The translations under genes and the position numbers were made by a program. From assembly GCA_028288025.1 (NCBI GenBank), contig JAQBOM010000028.1:1-64000 (forward strand): 64,000 bases of DNA. The letters run 5' to 3'. Shown here one piece after another: positions 1 through 8,984 of this stretch (position 1 is the stretch's first letter; each line of letters begins with the position of its first letter). Under the pieces are notes generated by a model. That model ran no database searches and had not been told where the DNA came from. It saw nothing but the letters and a program-made list of their open reading frames with translations. This stretch comes from Mucilaginibacter sp. (lineage in GTDB: Bacteria; Bacteroidota; Bacteroidia; Sphingobacteriales; Sphingobacteriaceae).

Positions 1-1051
1 CGAATATGTCGCTTTTTGAGCTGTTGTCTAGTCTAACTTCTGGAATTAAGGTTAATGGGCCAGCTTTAATATTAGCGGTAAAAGTTATCCCGGTAACATT
101 TTCGCCCGGAGGCGGGCCTGCAGTAACATAATTGCCCGATTTGGTCATAAAATACTCACCCCTTAAGCCCAGGGTAACCGCTTTTGATACAGCTAACTGA
201 GGATATAAGGCAACACCCGAGAAACCGCCGCTAAGTCCAACACCGCTTGGCACAGTAAAGTCAGCGGCATTTAAACCCAGCTTAAACGCATCGGTAATTT
301 GGTATGCCGTTGTCAGGTCCACTTCTGTGCCTGATGCGGGGCCGGTAACTAAATTAAAATAAGCGGTCCAGCCTTTAACCGGGGTTACGGTCAGCTGTGC
401 GCCAAAGGTATTCACCTTATTAGCCGACTGGTAAACGTTCCAGTAATCGTTAAAGATGCCTGCCATTAAGCTTACCTTGTCCGAGAAAGCATAGGTAGCT
501 TTAAAGCCGGCATTCTGGAATGGCCCGTTGGTGAACAGGTACGAGGTTGAGTAGTTAAAGTTAGCAGCAGGGCTGATCACTTCGTATCCCACAAAAGTTG
601 CCATATAACCGGCTGTAAGATTAAACTTATCGGTTACGTTATACGATACATACAAATTCTGGATATGATAGCTGGAATAAGCTGTTCCTGTTCCGCTGGC
701 TGCGGCTCCATTTATATGGTCGATATAAACTATACCCGGCGATGCATTCGGAATTGACTGCGACTGGCCCCTTGGCCCGAACGAAAGCTCGCCCACAAAT
801 GACGCCTTGCCAACGGTCTTTTTTAGACCCAGGTCGATCATACCAATGGACATCGAGTTGTTTTCATTCGCGAAACTTGTTGGAATGTTTGGATGACCCG
901 AGAAATCGTATTTATAATAAGTATCCACTGAACCTGAAAACACCAATGGCGGATCGGGTACGGTTTTCGTAGTGTCGGCGCCATTTACAGCGGCTTTTGC
1001 TGCCAATACAGAAGATGCCAAAAGGCAGAGTATTATTAGTTTTTTATTCAT
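1..1051 (-). CDS. Outer-membrane beta-barrel porin (OmpL-like/BBP2 type), 3' end cut by window edge
   Basis: I translated this from the ATG at 1049-1051 on the minus strand; the frame stays open to base 1, giving about 350 codons with the stop outside the window. The N-terminus is a clear signal peptide (MNKKLIILCLLASSVLAAKA). The body is rich in alternating aromatic/hydrophobic strands with YYKYDFSGH, GELSFGPRG and AGYMATFVGYE segments, as in the putative OmpL-like porin-2 family. It starts 45 nt after kdpC on the same strand, so it is probably the last-transcribed visible gene of the kdp operon. A role in letting K+ through the outer membrane is inference from position only. Confidence 0.75.
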   Translation of the reverse strand, partial: MNKKLIILCLLASSVLAAKAAVNGADTTKTVPDPPLVFSGSVDTYYKYDFSGHPNIPTSFANENNSMSIGMIDLGLKKTVGKASFVGELSFGPRGQSQSIPNASPGIVYIDHINGAAASGTGTAYSSYHIQNLYVSYNVTDKFNLTAGYMATFVGYEVISPAANFNYSTSYLFTNGPFQNAGFKATYAFSDKVSLMAGIFNDYWNVYQSANKVNTFGAQLTVTPVKGWTAYFNLVTGPASGTEVDLTTAYQITDAFKLGLNAADFTVPSGVGLSGGFSGVALYPQLAVSKAVTLGLRGEYFMTKSGNYVTAGPPPGENVTGITFTANIKAGPLTLIPEVRLDNSSKSDIF

Positions 1052-1096
1052 TTTGGTATTTGATTAAATTATAGTGCAATTAGGAAGTTAGTTATA

Positions 1097-1663
1097 TTAT
1101 CTTTTTAGCTCATCCAGCGCCACATTCAATTTTAAAACATTGACTTTTGGCGGGCCGAATAAGCCGAATAAAGGATTTTCAGTATGGTCATCAATAATTT
1201 TGACAACCTGTTCTGCCGGGATGTTGCGGATTTTGGCAATCCGGGCAACTTGCACTCTTGCGCCTGCAGGGGACAGGTTAGGATCCAGGCCGCTGCCTGA
1301 TGCTGTTACCAGCTCGGCAGGTATCTCTTCGCGTTTTATATCCGGGTTATGTTTTAAAAAGGTATCGATACGTGCCTTTACGTCCTTAATGTAATCGGGA
1401 TTTGAAGGGCCCTTGTTTGAGCCCGCACCTGCATCAGCCTGGTAATTGGCTGCTGAAGGCCGTGACCAGAAATACTGGTCTTTTGTAAACTTTTGGCCGA
1501 TGTTGGCATAACCAACCACGCGCCCCTTGTAAGTAACGGTTTCGCCGTCGCCATGGCCTGGTGTAAATTTCCCGATGGCTGCTATAGCGAGCGGGTATAA
1601 GCCTGACAGTATCACTATCAGTATGAGAGATAACTTTAAGGCCGGTGCTATGTAAGTTTTCAT
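1097..1663 (-). CDS. kdpC: K+-transporting ATPase subunit C
   Basis: KdpC is the single-span subunit that stabilises the KdpFABC high-affinity K+ pump. The 188-residue product begins MKTYIAPALKLSL, then a membrane segment (LILIVILSGLYPLAIAAIG). It carries the family blocks YFWSRPSAANY, GSGLDPNLSPAGA, and NIPAEQVVKIIDDHTE followed by FGPPKVNVLKLN near the C-terminus. The longer reading frame (start at 1747) is rejected because its extra 28 residues are encoded by an intergenic heptamer repeat. It lies 107 nt downstream of kdpB and upstream of a porin. Confidence 0.96.
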   Translation of the reverse strand: MKTYIAPALKLSLILIVILSGLYPLAIAAIGKFTPGHGDGETVTYKGRVVGYANIGQKFTKDQYFWSRPSAANYQADAGAGSNKGPSNPDYIKDVKARIDTFLKHNPDIKREEIPAELVTASGSGLDPNLSPAGARVQVARIAKIRNIPAEQVVKIIDDHTENPLFGLFGPPKVNVLKLNVALDELKR

Positions 1664-1689
1664 TTTTTTAAAATTTAAATGTTTAAAAA

Positions 1690-1761
1690 GATTTGAGATG
1701 TGAGACATGAGACATGAGATTTTTAACGTTTGAGTTTTTTGTCTCAAATCTCACATCTCAA
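1690..1761. repeat. Heptamer hairpin between kdpB and kdpC
   Basis: Left arm 1695-1720 is made of 7-nt words of the form GAGAYRT; right arm 1742-1761 is made of TCTCAMA-type words. TTGAGATGTGAGA at 1693-1705 pairs perfectly with 1749-1761. It sits inside the kdp operon and could modulate the kdpB/kdpC ratio by processing or partial termination (inference). Confidence 0.7.
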
Positions 1762-1770
1762 TACTCGTAT

Positions 1771-3801
1771 CTATATTAATAAGCCTACAACTAAATCAAT
1801 TAATTTGATGCCGATAAATGGAACCAGTATGCCGCCCAGGCCGTAGATCAACAGGTTTCTGCGCAGTAAGGCACTTGCACCAATCGGTTTGTATTCCACG
1901 CCCCTTAAGGCTAAGGGAATCAGCATGGGTATAATTATCGCGTTAAATATTACTGCCGATAATATGGCCGATTGCGGGCTATGCAGGCCCATAATGTTTA
2001 GTGCCCTTAACGCGGGGATCGACACCATAAACAAGGCCGGAACAATGGCGAAGTATTTGGCAACGTCGTTCGCGATGGAGAAAGTGGTTAATGTTCCGCG
2101 GGTCATCAGCAACTGCTTGCCTATCTCTACAATCTCGATCAGCTTGGTTGGGTCGTTATCCAGGTCGACCATGTTGCCCGCCTCCTTGGCGGCCTGTGTT
2201 CCGCTGTTCATGGCGACACCAACGTCAGCTTGGGCCAGGGCAGGAGCGTCATTTGTACCGTCGCCCATCATGGCTACCAGCTTTCCGCCCTGCTGTTCTT
2301 TTTTAATGTAGTTCATTTTGTCCTCGGGCTTAGCCTCGGCAATAAAATCGTCTACACCTGCTTTATTGGCGATAAACTTAGCGGTTAAGGGGTTGTCGCC
2401 TGTAACCATCACGGTTTTAACACCCATTTTGCGCAGGCGTTCGAAACGTTCGGCGATGCCTGGCTTGATAATATCCTGCAATTCTATAACGCCCAGTATC
2501 ATTTCGTTTTGCGATACTACCAATGGGGTGCCACCATTTGACGATATGGTTTTTACATTTTCTTCCACATCGGCAGGAAAAGGATTGCCAGCTTTTAATG
2601 CGATGTTACGGATAGAATCAAAAGCTCCTTTACGGATACGTAAACCATTAGGGGTATCCAGCCCGCTTGAGCGTGTTTCGGCCGTAAATTTGATGAATAT
2701 GGAACCTTCAGGCGCTTTAACCGATACTTTGGTTTTACCGGTTTCGGCCAGCTCGACAATTGATTTACCTTCGGGCGTTTCATCAGCCAGTGAGCTTAAA
2801 ACACATGCGGTAATAAAATCAATTTCGTTTATCCCTTTGGTTGGATAAAAGCTGGTAGCCTTCCGGTTGCCTATAGTAATCGTACCTGTTTTATCTAAAA
2901 GTAAGGTATCCAGGTCGCCGGCAGTTTCAACAGCCTTGCCCGATTTGGTGATTACGTTGGCACGCAATGCCCTGTCCATACCCGCAATACCGATGGCCGA
3001 TAACAAGCCGCCGATAGTTGTGGGGATCAAACAAACAAACAATGAAATGAATGCTGCTATAGTGATAGGGGTATTTGCATAGTCGGCAAAAGGTTTAAGG
3101 GTAACACAAACGATCACAAAGATGAGTGTGAAACCGGCCAGCAGGATGGTTAACGCTATTTCGTTAGGCGTTTTCTGGCGTGATGCGCCTTCAACCAGCG
3201 CGATCATTTTATCCAGGAAGCTTTCGCCCGGCTGGGTGGTAACCATTACTTTAATACGGTCGGACAATACCCTGGTACCGCCGGTTACAGATGATTTATC
3301 GCCTCCGGACTCACGGATAACCGGGGCTGATTCGCCGGTGATGGCCGACTCATCGATAGTAGCTATACCTTCAACGATCTCGCCGTCGGTAGGGATATTA
3401 TCGCCGGTTTCGCAGATAAAAACATCACCTTTTTTTAATTGGGATGACATCACCCGCGTTTCTTTACCATTTACCAGCAGCCTGGCGGGTGTTTCTTCAC
3501 GCGTTTTGCGCAGGCTTTCTGCCTGCGCCTTGCCGCGTGCTTCGGCAATAGCTTCGGCAAAGTTGGCAAACAGCACTGTCAGCAGCAGCACCATAAATAC
3601 GGTAAAGTTATAGCCAAAGCTTCCCTGTCCTTTGTTTGAGAAGGAGAAGATGGTTACTATAAGCATTACTACTGTACCAATCTCCACAGTGAACATCACC
3701 GGGTTGCGGAATAGTACGCGGGGGTCCAGTTTGATAAAAGACTGCCTGAAGGCGTCTTTCACCTGGTCGCCCTGGAATAGTATATTGTTTTCAGATTTCA
3801 T
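1771..3801 (-). CDS. kdpB: K+-transporting ATPase ATP-binding subunit B
   Basis: This is the P-type ATPase subunit that hydrolyses ATP to drive K+ uptake through KdpA. The 676-residue length is typical. Visible motifs are TGES at residues 155-158 (actuator domain), the phosphorylation loop DKTGT with Asp303, the hinge [16 protein letters not shown], and several membrane segments including [21 protein letters not shown], which has the conserved Pro. It lies 14 nt downstream of kdpA on the minus strand, so translation is probably coupled. All catalytic residues are present. Confidence 0.98.
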   Translation of the reverse strand: MKSENNILFQGDQVKDAFRQSFIKLDPRVLFRNPVMFTVEIGTVVMLIVTIFSFSNKGQGSFGYNFTVFMVLLLTVLFANFAEAIAEARGKAQAESLRKTREETPARLLVNGKETRVMSSQLKKGDVFICETGDNIPTDGEIVEGIATIDESAITGESAPVIRESGGDKSSVTGGTRVLSDRIKVMVTTQPGESFLDKMIALVEGASRQKTPNEIALTILLAGFTLIFVIVCVTLKPFADYANTPITIAAFISLFVCLIPTTIGGLLSAIGIAGMDRALRANVITKSGKAVETAGDLDTLLLDKTGTITIGNRKATSFYPTKGINEIDFITACVLSSLADETPEGKSIVELAETGKTKVSVKAPEGSIFIKFTAETRSSGLDTPNGLRIRKGAFDSIRNIALKAGNPFPADVEENVKTISSNGGTPLVVSQNEMILGVIELQDIIKPGIAERFERLRKMGVKTVMVTGDNPLTAKFIANKAGVDDFIAEAKPEDKMNYIKKEQQGGKLVAMMGDGTNDAPALAQADVGVAMNSGTQAAKEAGNMVDLDNDPTKLIEIVEIGKQLLMTRGTLTTFSIANDVAKYFAIVPALFMVSIPALRALNIMGLHSPQSAILSAVIFNAIIIPMLIPLALRGVEYKPIGASALLRRNLLIYGLGGILVPFIGIKLIDLVVGLLI

Positions 3802-3815
3802 GATCGTACGTATAA

Positions 3816-5531
3816 TTATTTAATTGAAAAGTGTTCGGCAATAGGGCCTAACGTTAAGGCAGGGAAGAATGATAACGCTGCCACAATAATGATGACGGCA
3901 AATATCATAATGCCAAACGTGGCCGTATCGGTTTTTAAAGTACCGGCAGATTCCGGAACAAACTTTTTGTTGGCCAGTATCCCTGCAATGGCAACCGGCC
4001 CGATAATAGGCAGAAAACGGCCGATAAATATGACAAAGCCTGTACTCACGTTCCAAAAGATGTTATTGGCGGTAAGGCCTGCATAGCCTGATCCGTTATT
4101 GGCAGAGCTGGATGTAACCTGGTACAGCATCTCTGAAAATCCGTGGAAGCCGGGGTTATTTAACCATGCCGACGGCTTAGTGGCCCATGCCGCATTTGGG
4201 AAGTGAACCAGCACATAAGTTGCAAGGGCTGTGCCCACCAAAATTAAAAATGGGTGCAGTAAAGCGATAAGCGAGGCTATTTTCATTTCCCGCGCTTCAA
4301 TTTTGCGGCCCATAAATTCGGGCGTCCTGCCAACCATGAGGCCTGAAATAAACACCGCGATAATAATAAAGATGTAAAAGTTGAGGTAACCTACACCGAC
4401 GCCGCCGTAAAAGGCGTTTATCATCATATCAAACATCTGGGCCAGGCCAGATATGGGCATCATGCTATCGTGCATGGCGTTTACCGACCCATTTGAAGTT
4501 ACGGTAGTCGTAATACCCCAGTATGCTGATGCTGCCGGGCCAAAACGGACTTCCTTGCCCTCCATTGAGCCGCCCGGCTGGCTGATGCCTAAATGGGCGA
4601 TAGCGGGGTTGCCGTTTACTTCGGCGTGTATGGACGGGAATACCATAATTAGAAAGCCTGTCGTCATTACACCAAAAATTACCCAGGCCAGTTTCTTTTT
4701 ATTCAAATAATAGCCCAGCGCAAACACCAGCGAGATGGAAATAAGAATAATGCTGATGTTTTCAACAATATTGGTCGCATAGTTTGGATTTTCAAACGGG
4801 TGGGCCGAATTGACGCCGAACCAGCCGCCGCCGTTGGTTCCGGTTTGTTTGATAGCGATCATAGCCGCTGCCGGCCCGCGAGAAACGTGCGTAGTGTCGC
4901 CCTGGAGGGTTATCACGGTGTCTTTGCCCTTGAAGCTTGTTGGTGTGCCGTTGAAAGCTAAAATAACAGCTACCACAAAACTTAAAGGAAGCAATAATCT
5001 TGTAATTGACTTTACCAGGTAATCCCAAAAGTTACCAAGCTTGTCGGTTATTTTATCCCGCATGGCTTTAAACACCACCATCATGGCAGCTATACCTGTA
5101 GCCGCGCTTACAAAGTGCAGGAACATAAATACAAATAATTGCGTGTAGTAGGTGGCTCCTGATTCGCCGGAGTAATCCTGCAGGTTGGTGTTGGTTAAAA
5201 AGCTTAATGCCGTATTAAAGGCCAGGTCGGGTGTTTGATTAGGGTTGTGGTCGGGATTTAATGGTAAGCGGCCCTGGAATAATAAGCAGAAGAAGGCATA
5301 AAATAACCATAAGCAATTGATGGTTAACAAAGCTTTTAAATGCTGTTTCCAGTTCATCTCCCTGTTGGGGTCGATACCACTGAACTTATAGATCATCCGC
5401 TCAAGCGGGGCCATAAAATCAAGCCACGTTTTTTCGCCGTTAAATACCTTAGCAATGTATTTACCCAATGGTATGGCTAAGGCAACAGTGGCCAGGTACA
5501 TGAAAATTATACCTATATATTCAGTATTCAT
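3816..5531 (-). CDS. kdpA: K+-transporting ATPase K+-binding subunit A
   Basis: KdpA is the channel-like subunit that selects and binds K+ in the inner membrane. The 571 residues hold about ten hydrophobic segments and the family selectivity-filter blocks, for example [30 protein letters not shown] and [13 protein letters not shown]. The start [25 protein letters not shown] matches the family N-terminus. It follows kdpF with a 21-nt gap. No truncation is seen. Confidence 0.98.
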   Translation of the reverse strand: MNTEYIGIIFMYLATVALAIPLGKYIAKVFNGEKTWLDFMAPLERMIYKFSGIDPNREMNWKQHLKALLTINCLWLFYAFFCLLFQGRLPLNPDHNPNQTPDLAFNTALSFLTNTNLQDYSGESGATYYTQLFVFMFLHFVSAATGIAAMMVVFKAMRDKITDKLGNFWDYLVKSITRLLLPLSFVVAVILAFNGTPTSFKGKDTVITLQGDTTHVSRGPAAAMIAIKQTGTNGGGWFGVNSAHPFENPNYATNIVENISIILISISLVFALGYYLNKKKLAWVIFGVMTTGFLIMVFPSIHAEVNGNPAIAHLGISQPGGSMEGKEVRFGPAASAYWGITTTVTSNGSVNAMHDSMMPISGLAQMFDMMINAFYGGVGVGYLNFYIFIIIAVFISGLMVGRTPEFMGRKIEAREMKIASLIALLHPFLILVGTALATYVLVHFPNAAWATKPSAWLNNPGFHGFSEMLYQVTSSSANNGSGYAGLTANNIFWNVSTGFVIFIGRFLPIIGPVAIAGILANKKFVPESAGTLKTDTATFGIMIFAVIIIVAALSFFPALTLGPIAEHFSIK

Positions 5532-5552
5532 GATTCTTTAGTTTAATTGTGA

Positions 5553-5630
5553 TTAAAATTTTTCGGGTTTGAGGAGCACATAAACCATATAGATAAATAC
5601 GGCGATGGCTACAATGAATAATGCCAGCAT
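5553..5630 (-). CDS. kdpF: K+-transporting ATPase small subunit F
   Basis: This ORF of 25 codons plus stop is directly upstream of kdpA. It starts at the ATG on 5628-5630, has a single hydrophobic span (MLALFIVAIAVFIYMVYVLL) and ends in KPEKF. Size, single span, polar C-terminal tail and position before kdpA all match KdpF, the lipid-like stabilising peptide of the KdpFABC complex. It begins 5 nt after the stop of another tiny membrane ORF. Confidence 0.85.
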   Translation of the reverse strand: MLALFIVAIAVFIYMVYVLLKPEKF

Positions 5631-5635
5631 GATGA

Positions 5636-5728
5636 TTAAATTTTTTCGAAGTAATTAACTGATTTGAAGAAAAGCCAGAATATGACTATGAATGATAGTA
5701 CATAAGCGAAGGTGAGCAGCGTGTCCAT
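5636..5728 (-). CDS. Tiny single-span membrane protein upstream of kdpF (30 aa)
   Basis: The start is the ATG at 5726-5728 and the product has 30 residues. It begins MDTLLTFAYVLSFIVIFWLF and ends in a charged/aromatic tail (KSVNYFEKI). The stop at 5636-5638 is 5 nt before kdpF and the start is 9 nt after the stop of the 40-codon ORF. Tight packing, correct strand and one clean membrane segment support a real gene. I do not recognise a family. It could be a second KdpF-like accessory peptide or a membrane leader peptide. Confidence 0.6.
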   Translation of the reverse strand: MDTLLTFAYVLSFIVIFWLFFKSVNYFEKI

Positions 5729-5737
5729 TTTGTTTGA

Positions 5738-5860
5738 TTATGAATGATAAAATAGTTTGATTTTCAGATAGACGATATAAACCATACAGATCGCAAATAG
5801 CCAAAAAAGGATTATGGTTAATATCTCTTTGGCGGTGTATTTTATTTGCTGCCTTTTCAT
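5738..5860 (-). CDS. Small single-span membrane protein, first ORF of the kdp operon (40 aa)
   Basis: The start is the ATG at 5858-5860 and the product has 40 residues. It has a basic N-terminus (MKRQQIKYTAK), a hydrophobic span (EILTIILFWLFAICMVYIVY) and a basic tail. It is the first ORF after the proposed kdp control region and is followed 9 nt later by the 30-codon ORF. The positive-inside pattern fits a small inner-membrane protein. No family is recognised. A regulatory leader or an additional pump subunit are the two plausible roles (inference). Confidence 0.6.
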   Translation of the reverse strand: MKRQQIKYTAKEILTIILFWLFAICMVYIVYLKIKLFYHS

Positions 5861-6287
5861 AAATGAGGACTTTATCGCGTACTGATTTGCGACAGACAGG
5901 CCAATGCGATGCCATAACCGGGGCCAAAATTACAACGTATTGATAATTAGTTTACTATGAAGTTTCGTAACGAAATGTAATTGTTACACTACCCTATTAA
6001 AATGATAGGGTTTTATCAAAATGGCATCAATAGGTATTGTTGAATGATTAGATAGCAAATCGCGGGAAGCTATTTAAATTATGGTTATCAGGTAATGCCA
6101 GTACGCAGTGTCAATAACCTGTCCATCAATAGCTTATCAGTATAAGAGAACTTTCAAAGATGACTACTTACTGTTAAAAGTTACGGCCTGGCAAAAGCGT
6201 TTAGATGTGGCTTAAGATGCACTATTACGAAAAACCAATGCTATGGCATCCTTTTGGCACATGTGTATTAAATACCAGGATTAAAAA
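5861..6287. other. kdp upstream region (427 nt without a gene)
   Basis: This gap separates the minus-strand kdp operon from a plus-strand hypothetical gene. It holds the inverted repeat TTTCGTAACGAAA at 5963-5975 and the K+-gene operator-like block at 5977-6028. I see no ORF that looks real and no RNA gene in 6030-6287. Confidence 0.6.
5977..6028 (-). promoter_or_regulatory. Putative K+-regulon operator upstream of kdp
   Basis: On the plus strand this reads GTAATTGTTACACTA (5977-5991), then the palindrome CCTATTAAAATGATAGG (5993-6009), then a degenerate second copy TTTATCAAAATGGCATC (6012-6028) exactly 19 nt further on. The same three elements, with the same 19-nt spacing between the palindrome copies, occur upstream of kup at 49616-49679. 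They lie about 115-170 nt before the first kdp-operon ORF. Whether this is a protein operator or an RNA element cannot be decided from the sequence. Confidence 0.6.
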
Positions 6288-6698
6288 ATGACACAAAAAT
6301 TAAATGAACTCATAACTTCTGAAAGCGAATCTGCCTTTCAATTTTTGAGTGAACAAGCACAGGTCAAGCTGGATAAAGCTGATACCAACCGATTTGTAAG
6401 AATTAGTATGCCCGACAGGGTCATTCCGTTTATTGTCACTATAGACGGCGGGGTTATAGCCGATATTACCGCGAATAATCCTAAAACAATAGTCGAAAAT
6501 CTTAAATCAATTATTCCTGTCGCTACTTTATATGGCGGGGCCGGTTTTATAGAAGTGTTCCACGGAAATAAACTATTGGTATTGCGGCATGTTGAAAGCA
6601 GTGTTTTCGGAAAAAAGTGGCTGGCGGATGATATCGCTTCGGCCCTGCAATTTGAATTCGACGTATACTATCCGGGGTACCAGATACGGTCGCATTAA
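6288..6698 (+). CDS. Hypothetical protein (136 aa)
   Basis: This is a complete ORF with an ATG start and no recognised family. It looks cytosolic: no signal peptide and no membrane span. It contains a glycine-rich hydrophobic stretch (PVATLYGGAGFIEVF) and a C-terminal segment with several aromatics (EFDVYYPGYQIRSH). It is transcribed away from the kdp operon and is followed by a hairpin at 6720-6765, so it is probably monocistronic. Codon use looks like that of its neighbours. I assign no function. Confidence 0.6.
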   Translation: MTQKLNELITSESESAFQFLSEQAQVKLDKADTNRFVRISMPDRVIPFIVTIDGGVIADITANNPKTIVENLKSIIPVATLYGGAGFIEVFHGNKLLVLRHVESSVFGKKWLADDIASALQFEFDVYYPGYQIRSH

Positions 6699-6719
6699 AT
6701 AAAGCTATTCTAATTTGCA

Positions 6720-6765
6720 GTGTTTCACCCAGTTTCGGGTTGTTTCAGTCTGTTTCGTGAAACAC
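6720..6765. repeat. GTTTC-word hairpin
   Basis: GTGTTTCAC (6720-6728) pairs perfectly with GTGAAACAC (6757-6765). The loop repeats the word GTTTC. It sits between the convergent ends of the 136-aa gene and exonuclease III and touches the xth stop region. It may act as a bidirectional terminator, although no U-tract is obvious. Confidence 0.55.
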
Positions 6766-6768
6766 CTT

Positions 6769-7536
6769 CTAAAACTCCAGTTCCAGCAGCACGGGGCAAT
6801 GGTCGGAGTGGCGGGCTTCGGGCAGTATAGCCGATCTTTTGATATTTCCTTCGAGCACCTTGGTGGCCATATTATAGTCGATGCGCCAGCCCAGATTTTT
6901 GGCGCGGGAATTGGCGCGGAAACTCCACCAGGTATAGTTATGCGGCTCCGGGTTCACATGCCTGAAGGTATCTACATAGCCGGAGTTAATGAAATTTTCC
7001 ATCCACTCCCGCTCAGCCGGTAAAAACCCGGAAGAATTGGCGTTTGATTTTGGGTTATGGATATCGATCGGCCGGTGGCAAATATTGTAATCGCCCGAAA
7101 CTACCAGTTTAGGGTGTTCAGTTTTTAACTTATCGAGGTAAGCGCCAAACTCATCTAAAAAGCGGTATTTAAACCCCTGCCTTTCTTCGCCGCTTGAGCC
7201 AGACGGGAAGTAAGCGCTCATTACAGATACATCGTCAAAATCAACCCGGATGTTGCGGCCCTCTCGGTCGTACTCGGTTATGCCGCATCCGTATTCAACA
7301 TGTTTGGGTGTTTTTTTGGTGAAGATAGCCGTGCCGCTATAGCCTTTCTTTTCGGCGGGGAACCAGTAGTGCTCGTAACCCAGTTGTTCAACGAGCAAAA
7401 GATCAGTCAATACATCGGGCGTAGCTTTTATTTCCTGCAGGCAAACTACATCAGCATCGGTAGCCTGGAGCCAGGCCAGCCAGTTTTTGCTCATCGCCGA
7501 GCGGATACCGTTTATGTTGTAGGTGATGATTTTCAT
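6769..7536 (-). CDS. xth: Exodeoxyribonuclease III / AP endonuclease
   Basis: This Mg-dependent base-excision-repair enzyme cuts 5' to abasic sites. The 255 residues start at MKIITYNINGIRSA; the 14-codon upstream extension is rejected because the catalytic Asn of the IxxxNINGIR block lies directly after this Met. Motifs in order: CLQEIKA (metal Glu), SGDYNICHRPIDI (Asp/Asn), WRIDYNMAT, and SDHCPVLLELEF at the C-terminus with the catalytic Asp-His pair. The length is normal for the ExoA/Xth family. It stands alone on the minus strand. Confidence 0.95.
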   Translation of the reverse strand: MKIITYNINGIRSAMSKNWLAWLQATDADVVCLQEIKATPDVLTDLLLVEQLGYEHYWFPAEKKGYSGTAIFTKKTPKHVEYGCGITEYDREGRNIRVDFDDVSVMSAYFPSGSSGEERQGFKYRFLDEFGAYLDKLKTEHPKLVVSGDYNICHRPIDIHNPKSNANSSGFLPAEREWMENFINSGYVDTFRHVNPEPHNYTWWSFRANSRAKNLGWRIDYNMATKVLEGNIKRSAILPEARHSDHCPVLLELEF

Positions 7537-7615
7537 TTCGTATTTTTCACTTTTGTTTGTTTTTTTCAAGGCGTTCAAGAGGGCTTCGCCGTTTCGGATT
7601 TAAGGGATTAGTACA

Positions 7616-7682
7616 GAAGTCAAATTTCGAATTTCAAAATAAAACAATAATTCCGAAATCGAACATCCGAAATTCAAAATAG
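7616..7682. repeat. TTCGAA-word repeat between xth and the cyclophilin gene
   Basis: Near-direct copies TCGAATTTCAAAATA (about 7627) and CCGAAATTCAAAATA (about 7667) are separated by related words. They use the same vocabulary as tracts at 18111, 20959 and 53920. No ORF is present. Confidence 0.5.
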
Positions 7683-7690
7683 TCTCGGCG

Positions 7691-8401
7691 TTAGCGGGAT
7701 TGGCCAAAGAGTATTTTGTCTAATTGTTTACATTCCCTCTTACTTAGTAGCTCCACCGTCATGGGCACATCATCCAGGGGGCGGTCCTTATTATCTTTTT
7801 TAACTGCGGCTATCCTGTCCACCATATCAATGCCGGAAACGACTTCGCCGTAAACGGTATAGTTTTGATCCAGATGCGGGACGCCGCCTACCGATTTATA
7901 ATATTCGCGCTGCCAGGCCGGTATTTTACGGCCCTTTAGGCGGGTTTGCTCAAGGGTATCGAGTTTGCCGTCGGTAAACCGTTTCCCTTCAACAATATAA
8001 AACTGGCACCCGCTTGAGGCTTTTGTCGGGTTGTCATCACGTGCAGCAGCCAATACTCCTCTTTTATGAAAAAGGCTATCCCTGAACTCAGCCGGAACGG
8101 TATAGCCGACATCACCGTTACCGAGTGGCGCACCGGGCTTTGCTTTTTTTGTGTCTTTTGACTCCGGGTCGCCGCCCTGTATCATAAAGTTTTGTATCAC
8201 CCGGTGAAATAAGGTGCCATTATAAAATCCCTGCTTTGCGAGCCTGATAAAATTATCGCGGTGCTTTGGTGTTTCGTTGTATAGCCGGATAATACACTCA
8301 CCGTAGGCGGTCTTTATCCGCACGTACTGGTTTTTCGGCCTCTTTGCGAACGCGGTTATGAGTGTTAGGAGTAATAGTGCAGTGGTAAATAATTTTTTCA
8401 T
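7691..8401 (-). CDS. Secreted peptidyl-prolyl cis-trans isomerase, cyclophilin type
   Basis: It catalyses proline isomerisation during folding, probably in the periplasm. The 236 residues start at MKKLFTTALLLLTLITAFA, a signal peptide; the longer frame upstream is intergenic repeat. The cyclophilin core shows FHRVIQNFMIQGGDPE (catalytic Arg), GCQFYIVEG and YTVYGEVVSGIDMVDRIA. The segment between these blocks is slightly longer than in minimal cyclophilins (GRKIPAWQREYYKSVGG). A second, more divergent cyclophilin lies at 62796-63446. Confidence 0.93.
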   Translation of the reverse strand: MKKLFTTALLLLTLITAFAKRPKNQYVRIKTAYGECIIRLYNETPKHRDNFIRLAKQGFYNGTLFHRVIQNFMIQGGDPESKDTKKAKPGAPLGNGDVGYTVPAEFRDSLFHKRGVLAAARDDNPTKASSGCQFYIVEGKRFTDGKLDTLEQTRLKGRKIPAWQREYYKSVGGVPHLDQNYTVYGEVVSGIDMVDRIAAVKKDNKDRPLDDVPMTVELLSKRECKQLDKILFGQSR

Positions 8402-8410
8402 TGTTATGTT

Positions 8411-8483
8411 GGTTGATTGAGTTTGATTAAGTTGAATAGGTTGATCGAGTTGACAACAACTCACTTAATCAACACAATCAACC
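8411..8483. repeat. TTGATTG-word hairpin, copy 1
   Basis: Left arm 8411-8434 (GGTTGATTGAGTTTGATTAAG...) and right arm 8457-8483 (...CTTAATCAACACAATCAACC) pair over about 20 bp with one mismatch and one bulge. Same family as 15228-15329 and 20511-20643. Confidence 0.75.
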
Positions 8484-8495
8484 GCTCACTATATA

Positions 8496-8834
8496 TCACA
8501 TTTCTTCAAAATAATTGATGATCAGCGATTTCAATACCATCTCCTGCTCAAGCAGGGTATAGTTGGGGATGGTTTTTACCAGCTTCCAGTGCGGCCAGCC
8601 GTCCTGGTCCAGGCCTTCCAGCTCGTAAAAGCCCATCATACTGAATAATTTACAGTTGGCAATATGCATTAGCTCTTCCTTTTGCCGTTTGCTGAATTTT
8701 TTTGGCCCCTGCCCAAGCTCCTGTACGCCGATGAGGAAAAGCATTACCTTTAGATCGGGCTTTTCGTTATCAAATTCATCGGCTATCCGCTGCTGCAGCG
8801 CACTCCATTTCAAATTAATTTCAGCGGGTTTCAT
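8496..8834 (-). CDS. Conserved-looking hypothetical protein (112 aa)
   Basis: This is a small cytosolic, charged protein with no signal peptide. It starts MKPAEINLKWSALQQRIADEF and contains VMLFLIGVQELGQGPKKFSK and GLDQDGWPHWKLVKTIP. I recall no characterised family. It is transcribed in the same direction as the cyclophilin gene but separated from it by a repeat hairpin, so operon membership is doubtful. The balanced composition and clean start support a real gene. Confidence 0.7.
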   Translation of the reverse strand: MKPAEINLKWSALQQRIADEFDNEKPDLKVMLFLIGVQELGQGPKKFSKRQKEELMHIANCKLFSMMGFYELEGLDQDGWPHWKLVKTIPNYTLLEQEMVLKSLIINYFEEM

Positions 8835-8855
8835 GGCGGTAAAGATACGTGAGGA

Positions 8856-8890
8856 AGTTCATAGTTGATAGTCGATGGTTCATAGTAGCT
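8856..8890. repeat. Five tandem AGTTSAT-type heptamers
   Basis: Phase-perfect 7-nt words (AGTTCAT, AGTTGAT, then AGTCGAT and variants) run through the gap upstream of the 112-aa gene. This is one of the cleanest examples of the heptamer class in the window. Confidence 0.75.
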
Positions 8891-8984
8891 GTAAGTTGCT
8901 CTTGGTAAGCATGTCTAAATAAAACTTTGTTGCATTTAAAACAATAATGTTACATTGCAGAGCTTTTAAAAACATTATAATAAT

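Noticed and set aside
742-972. 76-codon plus-strand frame inside the porin region
   Set aside because: It is the antisense shadow of the porin gene that runs off the left edge.
1664-1747. Longer KdpC start adding 28 residues
   Set aside because: The extension is encoded by the intergenic heptamer repeat; the family N-terminus is MKTYIAPALK.
5655-5927. 90-codon open frame before kdp
   Set aside because: It overlaps the 40- and 30-codon membrane ORFs in another frame and has no span or plausible composition of its own.
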